Part shown: piece after piece, positions 50,615 through 60,800 of the stretch | Numbering within the stretch: the stretch's first letter is position 1 | How the letters are laid out: each line of letters opens with the position of its first letter | Assembly (NCBI GenBank): GCA_021776115.1 | Contig: JAJFGN010000049.1 | Span: 1 to 64,000 of the forward strand | DNA: 64,000 nt | Direction of reading: 5' to 3' | DNA from: Kiloniellaceae bacterium | GTDB taxonomy: Bacteria > Pseudomonadota > Alphaproteobacteria > Kiloniellales > J153 | The notes under the pieces: generated by a model | What the model saw: the letters and a program-made list of their open reading frames with translations, nothing else | What the model was told of the DNA's origin: nothing | Database searches by the model: none | Translations under genes and position numbers: made by a program

Positions 50615-51409
50615 ATGGCAGCTTCACCCCGACCTTCGCATCCCGATAGCTACCCGCGCGCCGCCTTGGTCACGGGTGCGGCGCAGCGCCTTGGCCGGGC
50701 CATCGCCCTAGACCTGGCGCGCGACGGCTGGGCGGTCGCCGTTCACTGCCACCGATCGCGCGCCGCCGCCGAGGAGACCGCTAAAGAAATCGAAGCCAGC
50801 GGTGGGCGCGCCATCGTCCTCCAAGCCGACTTGGCGCGCGAGGATGAAACGAGCGAGTTGGTCGCCCGCGCCGTCGAGGCCTTCGGCCCGCTCGGCTGTC
50901 TAGTCAACAACGCATCCGCGTTCGAGATGGACACGGCGGCCAGCGCCACCCGGGCGAGCTGGGAGCGGCACATCGAACCGAACCTGCGCGCGCCGCTGGT
51001 TTTGGCTCAGAACTTCGCCAAGGCCCTAAAATCCAGCCAAGGCGGCGTCATCGTCAACATGCTCGACCAAAGGGTGTGGAACCTGACGCCCTATTTCTTG
51101 AGTTACAGCGTCACAAAGTCAGCCCTCTGGACACTGACCCGCACGCTCGCCATGGCCCTGGCGCCCCGCATTCGCGTCAACGGTATCGGCCCCGGCCCGG
51201 CCTTGCCGAGCCCGCGCCAGAGCGATGCCCAGTTCGCCCGGCAATGCACCCTGATGCCGCTTGGCCGCGGCACGTCTCCCGAGGAGGTATGCGCGGCGGT
51301 CCGCTTTATACTGGCAACGAAATCCATGACCGGCCAAATGATCGCGCTGGACGGTGGGCAGCACCTCGGTTGGGCGCAGCCGGGGCAACCCGAACCGGCG
51401 CCCGAATAG
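50615..51409 (+). CDS. SDR-family reductase, FolM/pteridine reductase-like
   Basis: A 264-residue short-chain dehydrogenase. The NADPH loop is VTGAAQRLGRAIA, the NNAS block is LVNNAS, and the catalytic Tyr-Lys is YSVTKSAL. The usual catalytic Ser is replaced by Asp in NMLDQRVWNLTPYFLSYS, a feature of FolM/pteridine reductases that reduce dihydromonapterin or dihydrofolate. I start at ATG 50615 because the frame upstream runs through the antiporter gene. Downstream is the uvrC gene after a 420-bp gap. Confidence 0.87.
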   Translation: MAASPRPSHPDSYPRAALVTGAAQRLGRAIALDLARDGWAVAVHCHRSRAAAEETAKEIEASGGRAIVLQADLAREDETSELVARAVEAFGPLGCLVNNASAFEMDTAASATRASWERHIEPNLRAPLVLAQNFAKALKSSQGGVIVNMLDQRVWNLTPYFLSYSVTKSALWTLTRTLAMALAPRIRVNGIGPGPALPSPRQSDAQFARQCTLMPLGRGTSPEEVCAAVRFILATKSMTGQMIALDGGQHLGWAQPGQPEPAPE

Positions 51410-51829
51410 GAATGCGAGACTCCCATTCGCATTTGACAGAAACGGAAAGTGCGCGGAGATGCCAAGCCCGCCGGCTCCGCTCGAATCTTCAAGCTAGGCG
51501 CTAAGGCCTTGCGGAATCGAGAAAACCAGCCGCTGAGCGGCGTCAGTTTTACACAGGACGCCGGTTTGCTGGACGGCGCTTATCTCGGCAAGCGATTGGG
51601 CAGGAGTGTGACATATTCTTTACCGATTTCCCATAAATCTCCTTTTTATATCAATAAGTTAGAATTTATGCTAAAAAAATAGGCAAAGTGACACAAGCTG
51701 AGGTTTCTCTAGGGTGACGCAGCCAAATCGAGGCCCACTCCACAGACTTATCCACAGGAATCGTGGAAATCCGCGCGACCCCTCGGCATTGGGACGATTC
51801 GCTGGATTTCGCGTAGCGGACCAGGCTCG
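51410..51829. other. 420-bp gap upstream of uvrC
   Basis: No convincing gene. An AT-rich segment (51600-51700) likely holds promoters. A single perfect DnaA-type box (TTATCCACA, 51749-51757) occurs, without the cluster of boxes or AT-rich unwinding element expected of an origin. Confidence 0.55.
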
Positions 51830-53863
51830 ATGACGCGAGGCCGCGTCACCGGCCCGGCGGGCCCGAACAAGGCGGCCAAGGATCGCTCTGAAGGCGGTAA
51901 GCGTTCCGCCATGACACCGGAGAGCGATCCCGGCGACGGGCCGACGCGCGATACGATATTGCGGACCCGGCGCCGGCAATCGAGCGAGCGTACGCCGCCG
52001 GCGCGCGGCGAAATGGCGCGCGGCGCGGCGGTCATCGCCAAAGCTCTAAAGACCTTGCCGGGTAGCCCCGGCGTCTACCGCATGCTGGACCGGCGCGGCG
52101 ACGCGCTTTATGTCGGCAAGGCGAAAAACCTGAAGAAACGGGTGTCGTCGTATTGCCATACCGACCGATTGCCGCACCGCCTGCAGCGCATGGTGGCGGC
52201 GACGGTGTCGCTGGAAGTCGTCACCACGCATACCGAGACCGAAGCGTTGCTGCTTGAGAGCAATCTCATCAAGCGGCTGATGCCGCGTTACAACGTGCTC
52301 CTACGGGACGATAAATCCTTCCCCTACATCTTGATCGCGGACGACCATGAATTTCCGCAAATCGTGAAACACCGCGGTGCACGGACCCGCAGCGGCGCGT
52401 ACTTCGGCCCCTTCGCCTCGGCCGGAGCGGTCAACCGCACGGTAACCGCGCTGGAGAAGGGGTTCCTTCTGCGGTCCTGCAGCGACGGGGTATTTTCAGC
52501 GCGCACCCGGCCCTGCTTGATGTACCAAATCAAACGCTGCGCGGCGCCCTGCGTCGGGCGCATCGGCACGGCGGACTACGGCGTGCTGGTTCGCCAGGCG
52601 CGTGACTTCTTGACCGGCCGCTCGCACGATATGCAGCAGGATCTGGCCGGCGCCATGCAGGAGGCCTCGGACCGCCTGGATTTCGAAACCGCCGCCGTTT
52701 ACCGCGACCGCATCCGGGCGCTCACACAGATCCAATCGCGCCAGGACATCAACCTCGAAGGCTTAGACGACGCCGATGTCGTAGCGGCTTACCAGGAAGC
52801 GGGCGAAACTTCGATCCAGGTGTTTTTCTTCCGCGCGGGGCGCAACTACGGCAACCGCGCTTACTTCCCGCGCCACGACAAGACGCTGTCGCCGGAAGAG
52901 GTGCTGAGCGCCTTCGTGCCGCAGTTTTATGAGAACAAGCCGGTGCCCAAGACCATCCTGGTCAGCCACGCCTTAAACGACCAAAACTTGATCGCCGAAG
53001 CGCTTTCCGTGCGCGCCGACCGCAGAATCGGAATCCTCAAGCCCGCGCGCGGGCCCAAGCGCAAGCTGGTCGAACATGCTCTGAGCAACGCGCGCGACGC
53101 GATGGGCCGGCGCCTCGCCGAAAGCTCGGCCCAGCGCGAGCTCTTGGAGGGCTTGGCCGACCGCCTGGGTCTGGACAGCACGCCAGAGCGGATCGAGGTC
53201 TACGACAACAGCCATATCCAGGGCAGCGACCCTTACGGCGCCATGATCGTCGCCGGACCCGAAGGTTTCATGAAAAACGCCTATCGCAAGTACCGGATCA
53301 AGGAAGCGCTCAACCCTGACGGCGGCGACGACTACGCCATGATGCGCGAAGTCATGACCCGTCGTTTTTCGCGCGCCTTAAAGGAAGACCCGGAGCGTGA
53401 AAGCGAGCAATGGCCGGGGCTTTTGCTGATCGATGGCGGCCGTGGACAGCTTTCCGCCGTGCGCGAGGCCCTGGCCGACCTCGGTCTCAGCGACATTGCG
53501 GTCGCCGGCATCGCCAAGGGCCCCGAGCGCAATGCCGGACGCGAGCAAATCTTCCAGCCGGAGCGCAGCCAACCGCTGCTGCTCGAACCGCGCGACCCCG
53601 TGCTCTACTTCCTGCAACGCCTGCGCGACGAGGCGCACCGCTTCGTCATCGGCAGTCACCGGGCCGGGCGCACCAAGTCACGGCTTCAGTCCGTCCTCGA
53701 CGGCGTCCCCGGCATCGGGCCCAAGCGTAAAAAGGCCTTGCTGCATCGCTTCGGTTCAGCCCAGGCTGTGGCGCGCGCCGGTTTGGCCGATCTCGAATCG
53801 GTCGAGGGCATTAATAAAGTGGTCGCGAAGAAGATTTACGATTACTTTCACACCGACGGATGA
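51830..53863 (+). CDS. uvrC: Excinuclease ABC subunit C
   Basis: A 677-residue nuclease subunit. The GIY-YIG domain (SPGVYRMLDRRGDALYVGKA) sits after a 60-residue basic/Ser-rich N-terminal extension that is not typical. The UVR linker (MQEASDRLDFETAAVYRDRI), the RNase H-like endonuclease region (IEVYDNSHIQGSDPYGAMIV, LLIDGGRGQL) and a helix-hairpin-helix end (GVPGIGPKRKKALLHRFG) follow. The exact start is uncertain; an in-frame ATG at 51911 would trim part of the extension. It leads the uvrC-pgsA-mobB-moeA-moaD-moaE run. Confidence 0.96.
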   Translation: MTRGRVTGPAGPNKAAKDRSEGGKRSAMTPESDPGDGPTRDTILRTRRRQSSERTPPARGEMARGAAVIAKALKTLPGSPGVYRMLDRRGDALYVGKAKNLKKRVSSYCHTDRLPHRLQRMVAATVSLEVVTTHTETEALLLESNLIKRLMPRYNVLLRDDKSFPYILIADDHEFPQIVKHRGARTRSGAYFGPFASAGAVNRTVTALEKGFLLRSCSDGVFSARTRPCLMYQIKRCAAPCVGRIGTADYGVLVRQARDFLTGRSHDMQQDLAGAMQEASDRLDFETAAVYRDRIRALTQIQSRQDINLEGLDDADVVAAYQEAGETSIQVFFFRAGRNYGNRAYFPRHDKTLSPEEVLSAFVPQFYENKPVPKTILVSHALNDQNLIAEALSVRADRRIGILKPARGPKRKLVEHALSNARDAMGRRLAESSAQRELLEGLADRLGLDSTPERIEVYDNSHIQGSDPYGAMIVAGPEGFMKNAYRKYRIKEALNPDGGDDYAMMREVMTRRFSRALKEDPERESEQWPGLLLIDGGRGQLSAVREALADLGLSDIAVAGIAKGPERNAGREQIFQPERSQPLLLEPRDPVLYFLQRLRDEAHRFVIGSHRAGRTKSRLQSVLDGVPGIGPKRKKALLHRFGSAQAVARAGLADLESVEGINKVVAKKIYDYFHTDG

Positions 53864-53968
53864 CGGCGACGAGACCTGCTCGTCCATGCCCGCGTCTCCC
53901 CGAACGTTAGAGAGGTCTTGCGTTCGACTTTCCCGGTACACCTTTGGACCGAAACTTGGACCGGAACG

Positions 53969-54523
53969 ATGCTGACCAGCCTACCCAACCTGCTGACCTT
54001 GTCGCGTATCGCGGCAATTCCGGTGCTGTTGGGACTGCTGTACTTTCACGACCCGATCACCCGCTGGATCGGCCTCGGCCTCTTTACCTTGGCGGGCATC
54101 ACCGATTTTTTCGACGGCTATCTGGCGCGCCACCGAAACCAGGTTTCGCCGCTCGGCCGTTTTCTCGATCCCATCGCGGATAAGCTGCTGGTGGCCAGCC
54201 TGATCGTCATGCTGGTCGCGCTCGGCGACGTGCGCGGTCTGGTCGTGTTTCCGGCGATCATTATCCTGGGCCGAGAGATCCTGGTCTCCGGCCTCCGCGA
54301 GTTCCTGGCCGAAATCAAGGAACCCCTGCCGGTCAGCAAACTGGCCAAATGGAAGACCACGATCCAGATGGTGGCCCTGGGCTTCTTAATTGTCGGCGAG
54401 GAGGCAGGGCCCGCCTTCCTGCCCATGGAACTGCTCGGCGATACCGGTATTTGGATCGCCGCCGTCCTGACCCTGATCACCGGCTACGACTACCTCGCCC
54501 GCGGCCTCAAACACATGTCCTGA
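53969..54523 (+). CDS. pgsA: CDP-diacylglycerol-glycerol-3-phosphate 3-phosphatidyltransferase
   Basis: A 184-residue membrane enzyme of phospholipid synthesis. The CDP-alcohol signature is intact as DFFDGYLARHRNQVSPLGRF then LDPIADK. The start ATG at 53969 is the first Met giving the family-like MLTSLPNLLTLSRI; a TTG at 53918 is less likely. It follows uvrC by 105 nt. PgsA next to uvrC is a familiar alphaproteobacterial arrangement. Confidence 0.95.
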   Translation: MLTSLPNLLTLSRIAAIPVLLGLLYFHDPITRWIGLGLFTLAGITDFFDGYLARHRNQVSPLGRFLDPIADKLLVASLIVMLVALGDVRGLVVFPAIIILGREILVSGLREFLAEIKEPLPVSKLAKWKTTIQMVALGFLIVGEEAGPAFLPMELLGDTGIWIAAVLTLITGYDYLARGLKHMS

Positions 54524-54616
54524 GGTAGCCTGTAAAACCCCAACTGCCCGGTGGTTGACTTTACCGGGCCGGGCCGCCTTCTTATTCGCTGCGGACCAAA
54601 TCTCGAGGACCGGTGC

Positions 54617-55150
54617 GTGCCTGACAGGGACACAAAAATTTTCGGCCTGGCCGGATGGAGCGGCAGCGGCAAGACGACGCTGTTGCGCGCCTTGATCCCG
54701 GCGCTGGTGCGGCGAAACTTGCGCGTCTCGACCCTGAAACACGCGCACCACAATTTCGACGTAGACCAGCCGGGTAAGGATTCCTACGAGCACCGCGAGG
54801 CCGGCGCCACCGAGGTCATGGTCTCCTCCGCCAACCGCTGGGCCCTGATGCATGAGCTGCGCGGCGCAGCGGAGCCGGCCAGCGCCGACTTGATCCGGCA
54901 CATGACGCCGGTCGATCTCCTCTTGATCGAAGGCTTTAAGAGCGAGACTCACGACAAGTTGGAGATCCATCGCCCGGCCTTAGGCAAGCCGCCGCTTTAT
55001 CCCGACGATCCCAATGTCGTGGCGGTCGCCACCGACGGCTCCATCGAGGGATTATACTTGCCCCATCTGGATCTCAACGACGCCGACGCCATCGCCGATT
55101 TCATCGTCGCGCACTGCGGTCTCGAAGACCGCGCGCGCGGACCGGCTTAG
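54617..55150 (+). CDS. mobB: Molybdopterin-guanine dinucleotide biosynthesis protein B
   Basis: A 177-residue GTPase-like MobB. The Walker A is GWSGSGKTTLLRAL. Typical blocks VSTLKHAHHNFDVDQPGKD and LLLIEGFKSETHDKLEIHR follow. I start at GTG 54617, which has GAGGA upstream, over a 66-nt longer frame. It assists MobA in attaching GMP to molybdopterin. The next gene, moeA, starts 12 nt later. Confidence 0.93.
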   Translation: MPDRDTKIFGLAGWSGSGKTTLLRALIPALVRRNLRVSTLKHAHHNFDVDQPGKDSYEHREAGATEVMVSSANRWALMHELRGAAEPASADLIRHMTPVDLLLIEGFKSETHDKLEIHRPALGKPPLYPDDPNVVAVATDGSIEGLYLPHLDLNDADAIADFIVAHCGLEDRARGPA

Positions 55151-55162
55151 CTCCGGTTTCCC

Positions 55163-56419
55163 ATGGCGCAGCTAAGCGACGACTGCTTTGCCCAGGACGG
55201 GCGCCTGATGCGGGTCGAAGAGGCGCAGGCGCTGCTCGGCCAAGTCATATCTCAGGTCAGCGCGGCGGAGGCGGTGCCCCTGCGCCTGGCCCTGGGACGC
55301 ATCCTGCTGGAGGATATCGTGGCGGCCTTCGATGTGCCGCCGCACGACAATTCCGCCGTCGACGGCTATGCGGTTTTTTTCGACGATCTCGACCCCAAGG
55401 CCGAGACGGTCTTGCCGGTAACCGGGCGGGTCGCCGCGGGCCATCCCCTGGACCGCCCGGCCCGGCGTGGCGAAGCCGTGCGTATCTTCACCGGCGCACC
55501 CATGCCGGCGGGTCCCGACACGGTCATGATGCAGGAGGACTGCCGCCTGGAGGGAGAGCGCGTCGCGATCGCGCCCGGCATCGAGCGCGGCGCCAACCGG
55601 CGCGCGCGCGGCGTGGATATCGCGGCCGGCGGCACGGTCCTGCGCCGAGGGATGCGCCTGCGCCCGCAGGACTTGGGCCAAGCGGCCGCGACGGGGCGGC
55701 ACGAACTCCTCGTCGCGCGGCCCTTGCGCGTGGCCTTGTTCTCGACCGGGGACGAACTTTGCGAACCCGGCGCGCCGCTCACGCCCGGCAAGATCTACGA
55801 TTCCAACCGCTCCACGATTCACGCCCTGCTGAGCGGACTGGGCTGCGCCGTGACCGATCTGGGCATCTTGCCGGATCGCTTCGAGAGCGTGCGCGCGGCC
55901 CTCGATGCTGCCGCGAAGGACCAGGATCTCCTCGTCACCTCGGGCGGGGTTTCGGTCGGCGAGGAGGACCACGTCAAGCAGGCGGTCGAGGCTCTGGGCA
56001 AGCTGCACCTCTGGCGTCTGGCGATCAAACCGGGCCGGCCGCTCGCGCTGGGCCAGGTTGGGGCCGTGCCCTTCGTCGGCCTGCCGGGCAATCCGGTCGC
56101 GGTGATGGTCACCTTCCTGACCCTGGTGCGGCCCATAATCCTGCGTCTCATGGGCGCCGATGCCGCCGCGCCGCGCCGCTTTAAGGTGCGCGCCGATTTC
56201 GCTCACAAAAAGAAAAAAGACCGGCGGGAATGGCTGCGCGTCCGCCTGGAAGGCGGCGGGCCGGGAACCTGGCGGGCGGTCAAGTTCCCACGCGAAGGGG
56301 CGGGCATCCTGTCGTCGCTGGTCGAGGCGGACGGGCTGGTCGAGCTGCCGGAGGATTTGACCCGGCTGGAGCCCGGAACCATGGTAGACTTCCTGCCCTT
56401 CAGCGAGGTGTGCCCGTGA
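55163..56419 (+). CDS. moeA: Molybdopterin molybdenumtransferase
   Basis: A 418-residue MoeA, which inserts molybdate into adenylated molybdopterin. Landmarks: PPHDNSAVDGYAVFF, RIFTGAPMPAGPDTVMMQED, LFSTGDELCEPGAPL, TSGGVSVGEEDHVK and GLPGNPVAVMVTF, all in order. The stop overlaps the moaD GTG start. It belongs to a molybdenum-cofactor cluster with mobB, moaD and moaE. Confidence 0.97.
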   Translation: MAQLSDDCFAQDGRLMRVEEAQALLGQVISQVSAAEAVPLRLALGRILLEDIVAAFDVPPHDNSAVDGYAVFFDDLDPKAETVLPVTGRVAAGHPLDRPARRGEAVRIFTGAPMPAGPDTVMMQEDCRLEGERVAIAPGIERGANRRARGVDIAAGGTVLRRGMRLRPQDLGQAAATGRHELLVARPLRVALFSTGDELCEPGAPLTPGKIYDSNRSTIHALLSGLGCAVTDLGILPDRFESVRAALDAAAKDQDLLVTSGGVSVGEEDHVKQAVEALGKLHLWRLAIKPGRPLALGQVGAVPFVGLPGNPVAVMVTFLTLVRPIILRLMGADAAAPRRFKVRADFAHKKKKDRREWLRVRLEGGGPGTWRAVKFPREGAGILSSLVEADGLVELPEDLTRLEPGTMVDFLPFSEVCP

Positions 56420-56667
56420 AGCTTTTGTATTTCGCCTGGCTCAAGACCAAGACCGGCGTCGCCGAGGAAGACGTCGCGCCGCCGCCCGAGGTGACCACAG
56501 TGGCGGAGCTTCTGGCCTGGCTGCAACAACGCGGTCCCGGCCATGCCGAGGCCCTGGCCGATTTGAGCGCGCTCAAGGTCGCGGTCAATCAGGAATACGC
56601 CCAGCCCGGCGATCCGGTCCGCCCCGGCGACGAGGTCGCCCTCTTCCCGCCGGTCACGGGCGGTTGA
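56416..56667 (+). CDS. moaD: Molybdopterin synthase small subunit
   Basis: An 83-residue ubiquitin-like sulfur carrier that ends in the diglycine PPVTGG required for thiocarboxylation. It starts with a GTG overlapping the moeA stop in GTGA, so it is translationally coupled. It works with MoaE, encoded 165 nt downstream beyond a palindromic element. Confidence 0.94.
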   Translation: MKLLYFAWLKTKTGVAEEDVAPPPEVTTVAELLAWLQQRGPGHAEALADLSALKVAVNQEYAQPGDPVRPGDEVALFPPVTGG

Positions 56668-56694
56668 CGTTGTGACAGGCAGCGCGAAGGTCCC

Positions 56695-56810
56695 CCCCAC
56701 CCTAACCCTCCCCCTCAAGGGGGGAGGGAATAGAAGGTGGAAACGTGGGCGGCTTTCTTCCCCCTTCCCCTTGAGGGGGGAGGACCGGGGTGGGGGTGAG
56801 CGGACCTATC
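56695..56810. repeat. Palindromic intergenic repeat between moaD and moaE
   Basis: CCCCCACCCTAACCCTCCCC at the left faces GGACCGGGGTGGGGGTG at the right, with paired CCCTCAAGGGGGGAGGG and CCCCTTGAGGGGGGAGG hairpins inside. It splits the Moco cluster and is of the short dispersed type common in GC-rich proteobacteria. Confidence 0.75.
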
Positions 56811-56832
56811 CGCCGCACCGGAGTCCGCACCG

Positions 56833-57303
56833 ATGATCCGGGTCCAGGAACATGACTTCGACGTCGGCGCCGAGTTGGCCGCCCTGACCGCTGGCAATCA
56901 TCAGGTCGGCGGTCTCGCGGTTTTCGTCGGCCTGGTCCGCGACATGGCCGGCGATCGGGACATCGACGCCATGACCCTGGAACACTATCCCGGCATGACC
57001 GAGAAAATGCTGGCGCGCATTGAGACTGAAGCGAACGAACGCTGGCCGCTCGAAGCAAGTCTCATTATCCACCGGGTTGGGCGCCTGGAGCCGGGCGAGC
57101 AAATCGTCCTGGTCGCCGCCGCCAGCGCGCATCGCCAAGCCGCCTTCGATGCCTGCCAGTTCCTGATCGACTGGCTCAAGACCAAGGCGCCGTTCTGGAA
57201 GCTTGAAGAAACCGGCCAGGGCGCGCTCTGGGTCGACGCCCGCGACAGCGACACGGCCGCCACCGAGCGCTGGAGCACGCCGAAGAAGGGCGCGGCGGAG
57301 TAA
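56833..57303 (+). CDS. moaE: Molybdopterin synthase catalytic subunit
   Basis: A 156-residue MoaE. Conserved parts include GGLAVFVGLVRDM, LEHYPGMTEK, the ASAHRQAAFDACQFLID block, and catalytic lysines in KTKAPFWKLE. It converts precursor Z to molybdopterin with MoaD. It is convergent with the MarR-type regulator. Confidence 0.96.
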   Translation: MIRVQEHDFDVGAELAALTAGNHQVGGLAVFVGLVRDMAGDRDIDAMTLEHYPGMTEKMLARIETEANERWPLEASLIIHRVGRLEPGEQIVLVAAASAHRQAAFDACQFLIDWLKTKAPFWKLEETGQGALWVDARDSDTAATERWSTPKKGAAE

Positions 57304-57308
57304 GGCCC

Positions 57309-57857
57309 TTACAGCGACGTCGCCGCGCGCGCGGCTTGATCGTAGAGACCGGAGAGGGCGCGCAAGAGTTGGGCGGTCTCACCAAGCTGCGCGTCCTGGG
57401 TTTCGGCGCTTTCGCCGCCACGCAGATCGGTGAAGGCGCCGAAGGCGGCGACGAGGCAATCCTCGCGCACGGCGCGGTACTTGGCGCAGGCGTCTTCCCC
57501 GGCCTTGGTCGTCTTGTAGAAGATCTCCTTGCCCCGGCGCGCGCCCGCCACAAGTCCCAGGCGCGTTAGCTTGCGCAACGCGTAGTTGACCGTATGGGTG
57601 TCTTCGACATTGAGGACGAAACACAAATCGGCCAGCTTCTTCTCGCGCGCGCGGTGATTGACCGAGTGTAAGACCAGGATGTCCAAGGCGCCGAGGTCTT
57701 TCCATCCGGCCGCCGCCATGCCGCGCACGATCCAGCGGTTGAAGGCGTTGGCCGCGACGATCAAGCCGTACTCTAGCTCGCTGAGCGCGCCGGCGGTCTC
57801 CGACACCAAGTGCGCGGACGACACAATAGCCCGGCCGCCCCGGCGTTTGCCCGTCAT
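57309..57857 (-). CDS. MarR-like winged-helix transcriptional regulator
   Basis: A 182-residue winged-helix protein. The DNA-binding region includes DILVLHSVNHRAREKKLADL, then VEDTHTVNYALRKLTRLGLV, the recognition helix and wing. An alpha-helical dimerisation part surrounds it. It overlaps the 3' end of the fused 5-oxoprolinase gene by 4 nt, so it is made from the same transcript. A palindromic site in the oxoprolinase promoter (61521-61552) is a candidate target for autoregulation. Confidence 0.85.
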   Translation of the reverse strand: MTGKRRGGRAIVSSAHLVSETAGALSELEYGLIVAANAFNRWIVRGMAAAGWKDLGALDILVLHSVNHRAREKKLADLCFVLNVEDTHTVNYALRKLTRLGLVAGARRGKEIFYKTTKAGEDACAKYRAVREDCLVAAFGAFTDLRGGESAETQDAQLGETAQLLRALSGLYDQAARAATSL

Positions 57858-60800
57858 TGAGCGTCCTCCTCGCGCTTACGCGCCTCGCCGTATCCGCCGC
57901 CACCCGGTGTCTCGATGACGAAGACGTCGCCCGGTGTCATCTGCGTCGAATCGGTGCCGGACAACTCGGTTCTCTCCCCGTTTGCACGCTCGACCCAGTT
58001 GCGGCCCAGGGCGCCCGGCGCGCCGCCATCGAGCCCGAAGGGCGCGACCTTGCGGTGGCCCGATAGGATCGCGGCGGTCATCGCCTCGCGGAAGCGAATC
58101 CGCCGCCGCGCGCCATCGCCGCCGCGATGCCGTCCGGCCCCGCCGGAGCCGCGGCGGATCTCGAACGCTTCCACCACGACCGGGAAGCGCCACTCCAGAA
58201 CTTCCGGATCGGTTAGGCGTGAGTTGGTCATGTGCGTATGCACCGCATCCGTGCCGTCGAAATCCGGCCCGGCGCCGGAGCCGCCGCAAATCGTCTCGTA
58301 GTATTGGTAGGTGTCGTTGCCGAAGGTGAAGTTGTTCATGGTGCCCTGAGCCCCGGCCATGACGCCCAGTGCGCCGTAGAGGGTATCGACGACGATCTGG
58401 CTGGTTTCCACGTTGCCCGCGACAACCGCCGCCGGATAGCTCGGGTTGAGCATGCTGCCTTTCGGAACGATGAGATCGAGAGGTTTCAAGACGCCTTCGT
58501 TCATCGGAATCTCTTCGTCGATCAAGGTTCGAAACACGTACAGCACGGCGGCGCGGCACACCGAAGAGGGCGCGTTGAAGTTATTGGGCTGCTGCGCGCT
58601 GGTCCCTGTGAAGTCGATCCGCGCGCGGCGCGCCTCACGATCGACACTTATCGACACCTTGATCTGCGCGCCCTGGTCCAGAGCATAGGTGAAGGTGCCG
58701 TCCTTCAAGAGTCCGAGTACGCGGCGCACCTGTTCTTCCGCGTTGTCCTGAACATGGCCCATATAGGCGTGAACCACCTCGAGGCCATAGTGATCGATCA
58801 TGCGGCGCAATTCCCGCAGCCCCATCTCGTTGGCCGCGATCTGCGCCTTAAGGTCGGCGATGTTCTGATCGACGTTGCGCGCGGGATAAGGGCCGGCGCT
58901 CAGCAGGTCGCGCACCTCCACCTCCAAAAACCTTCCGCGTTCAACCAGGGTCACATTGTCGATCAGGATACCTTCCTCCTCGACGCTGCGGCTACCGGGC
59001 GGCATGGACCCGGGTGTGATGCCGCCCACATCGGCATGATGGCCACGGCTACCGACGAAAAACAAAATATCCGCCCCGGCCACGTCGAAGACCGGGGTGA
59101 TGACGGTTATGTCGGGCAGATGGGTGCCGCCGTTGTAGGGCGCGTTCAGCATGAACACGTCGCCCGGCGCCATGGTCCCCGTGCGGGCCTGGATGATCGC
59201 GCGTACACTGTCGCTCATGGAGCCGAGATGGACCGGCATGTGCGGGGCGTTCGCGACCAGGTCGCCTTGAGCATTGAACAGCGCGCAGGAGAAATCCAAG
59301 CGCTCCTTGATGTTGACCGAATAGGCGGTGTTTTCGAGCGTTGAGCCCATCTGCTCAGCGATCGACATGAAGAGGTTGTTGAAGACCTCAAGCATCACGG
59401 GATCGACCTGAGTGCCGATCGCGACCGCGCGCGTGAGCGGAACCACGCGCTCGAGCACCAGATGATCGCGCTGCGTCAAGCGAGCCTGCCAGCCCGGCTC
59501 CAGCACCGTTGTTGAAGTGGGCTCGATGATGATCGCCGGTCCGTCGATTCGGTCACCTGGCGAGAGGTCCTCACGCAGAAATACCGGCGTGTCGGCCCAG
59601 GCGCCGGTGGTATACATGCGTGTGGTTGCGGCCGGTTCCGGGGCGCCGCCGCCCCTTGGCGCGGCTTCGAGCACCGGGTCCTCGACGGCATCGGTTTCGC
59701 CCACGGCCTCGGCCGACACGGCTTCGACGATGAAGGGCCTGTCCGGCATGACGAAGCCGTAGCGCTGCCGGTGCGCTTCCTCGAAACGCGCGACGATCTC
59801 GGCGCGCGCGCCATGATCGACGACGACCGCCGAATCCGTGCCTTGATAGCGAAGGTGAACCCGCTTCAGGATCTTGACGCGATCGGGCGCGATGTCTTGC
59901 GCCAGAATTTCCCGGCGTCCGTCCTCGGCCAGAACTTCGAGAGTTTCCTCGATCTCGGCCATCAGGCCGTCGTCGAGGACGCGCTCCACCGCCCGTTCGC
60001 GCAGGGCGCGGACATCGGCCAGCCCCATACCGTAAGCCGACAGAACCCCCGCGAGGGGGTGCAAGAAAATGCGCGTCATCCCCAGCGTATCGGCCATGTC
60101 GCAAGCATGCTGTCCACCGGCCCCGCCAAAGCAGCAGAGCGTGTAGTCGGTCACATCATAGCCGCGCTGGGTCGAGATCTTCTTGATCGCATTGGCCATG
60201 TTCTCGACCGCAATCATGCGGAAACCTTGAGCGACCGCCTCCGGCGTGCGGGTATCGCCGGTCGCGCCGTGAATTTCTTTTGCGAGGTCTTCGAACTTCG
60301 CCCTAACGACGTCCGCGTCCAGCGCCTGATCTGCACTAGGTCCGAACACCTTGGGAAAATACTCGGGTGCGATACGCCCTAGCATGACGTTGCAGTCGGT
60401 CACCGCGAGCGGGCCGTCGCGCCGGTAACAGGCCGGGCCGGGATTGGCGCCCGCCGACTCCGGACCGACGCGGTAGCGGGCCCCGTCGAAGTGGAGGATC
60501 GAGCCGCCGCCCGCGGCCACGGTATGAATCCGCATCATCGGCGCGCGCATGCGCACGCCCGCGACCAGGGTTTCAAAGGCGCGCTCGTATTCGCCGTCGT
60601 AGTGCGCGACGTCGGTCGAGGTCCCGCCCATATCGAAGGTGATGAGCCGATCGAGGCCCGCCATCGCGGAGGTGCGCACCGCGCCGACAATTCCCCCCGC
60701 GGGCCCCGACAGAATCGAATCCTTGCCCTGAAACAAGCGCGCGTCGGTCAGACCGCCGTTCGACTGCATGAACATCAAACGGGTATCGCCCAGCTGGCTG

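Noticed and set aside
51749-51757. Replication origin based on a DnaA box
   Set aside because: Only one box is visible and there is no cluster, dnaA/parA neighbour or unwinding element.
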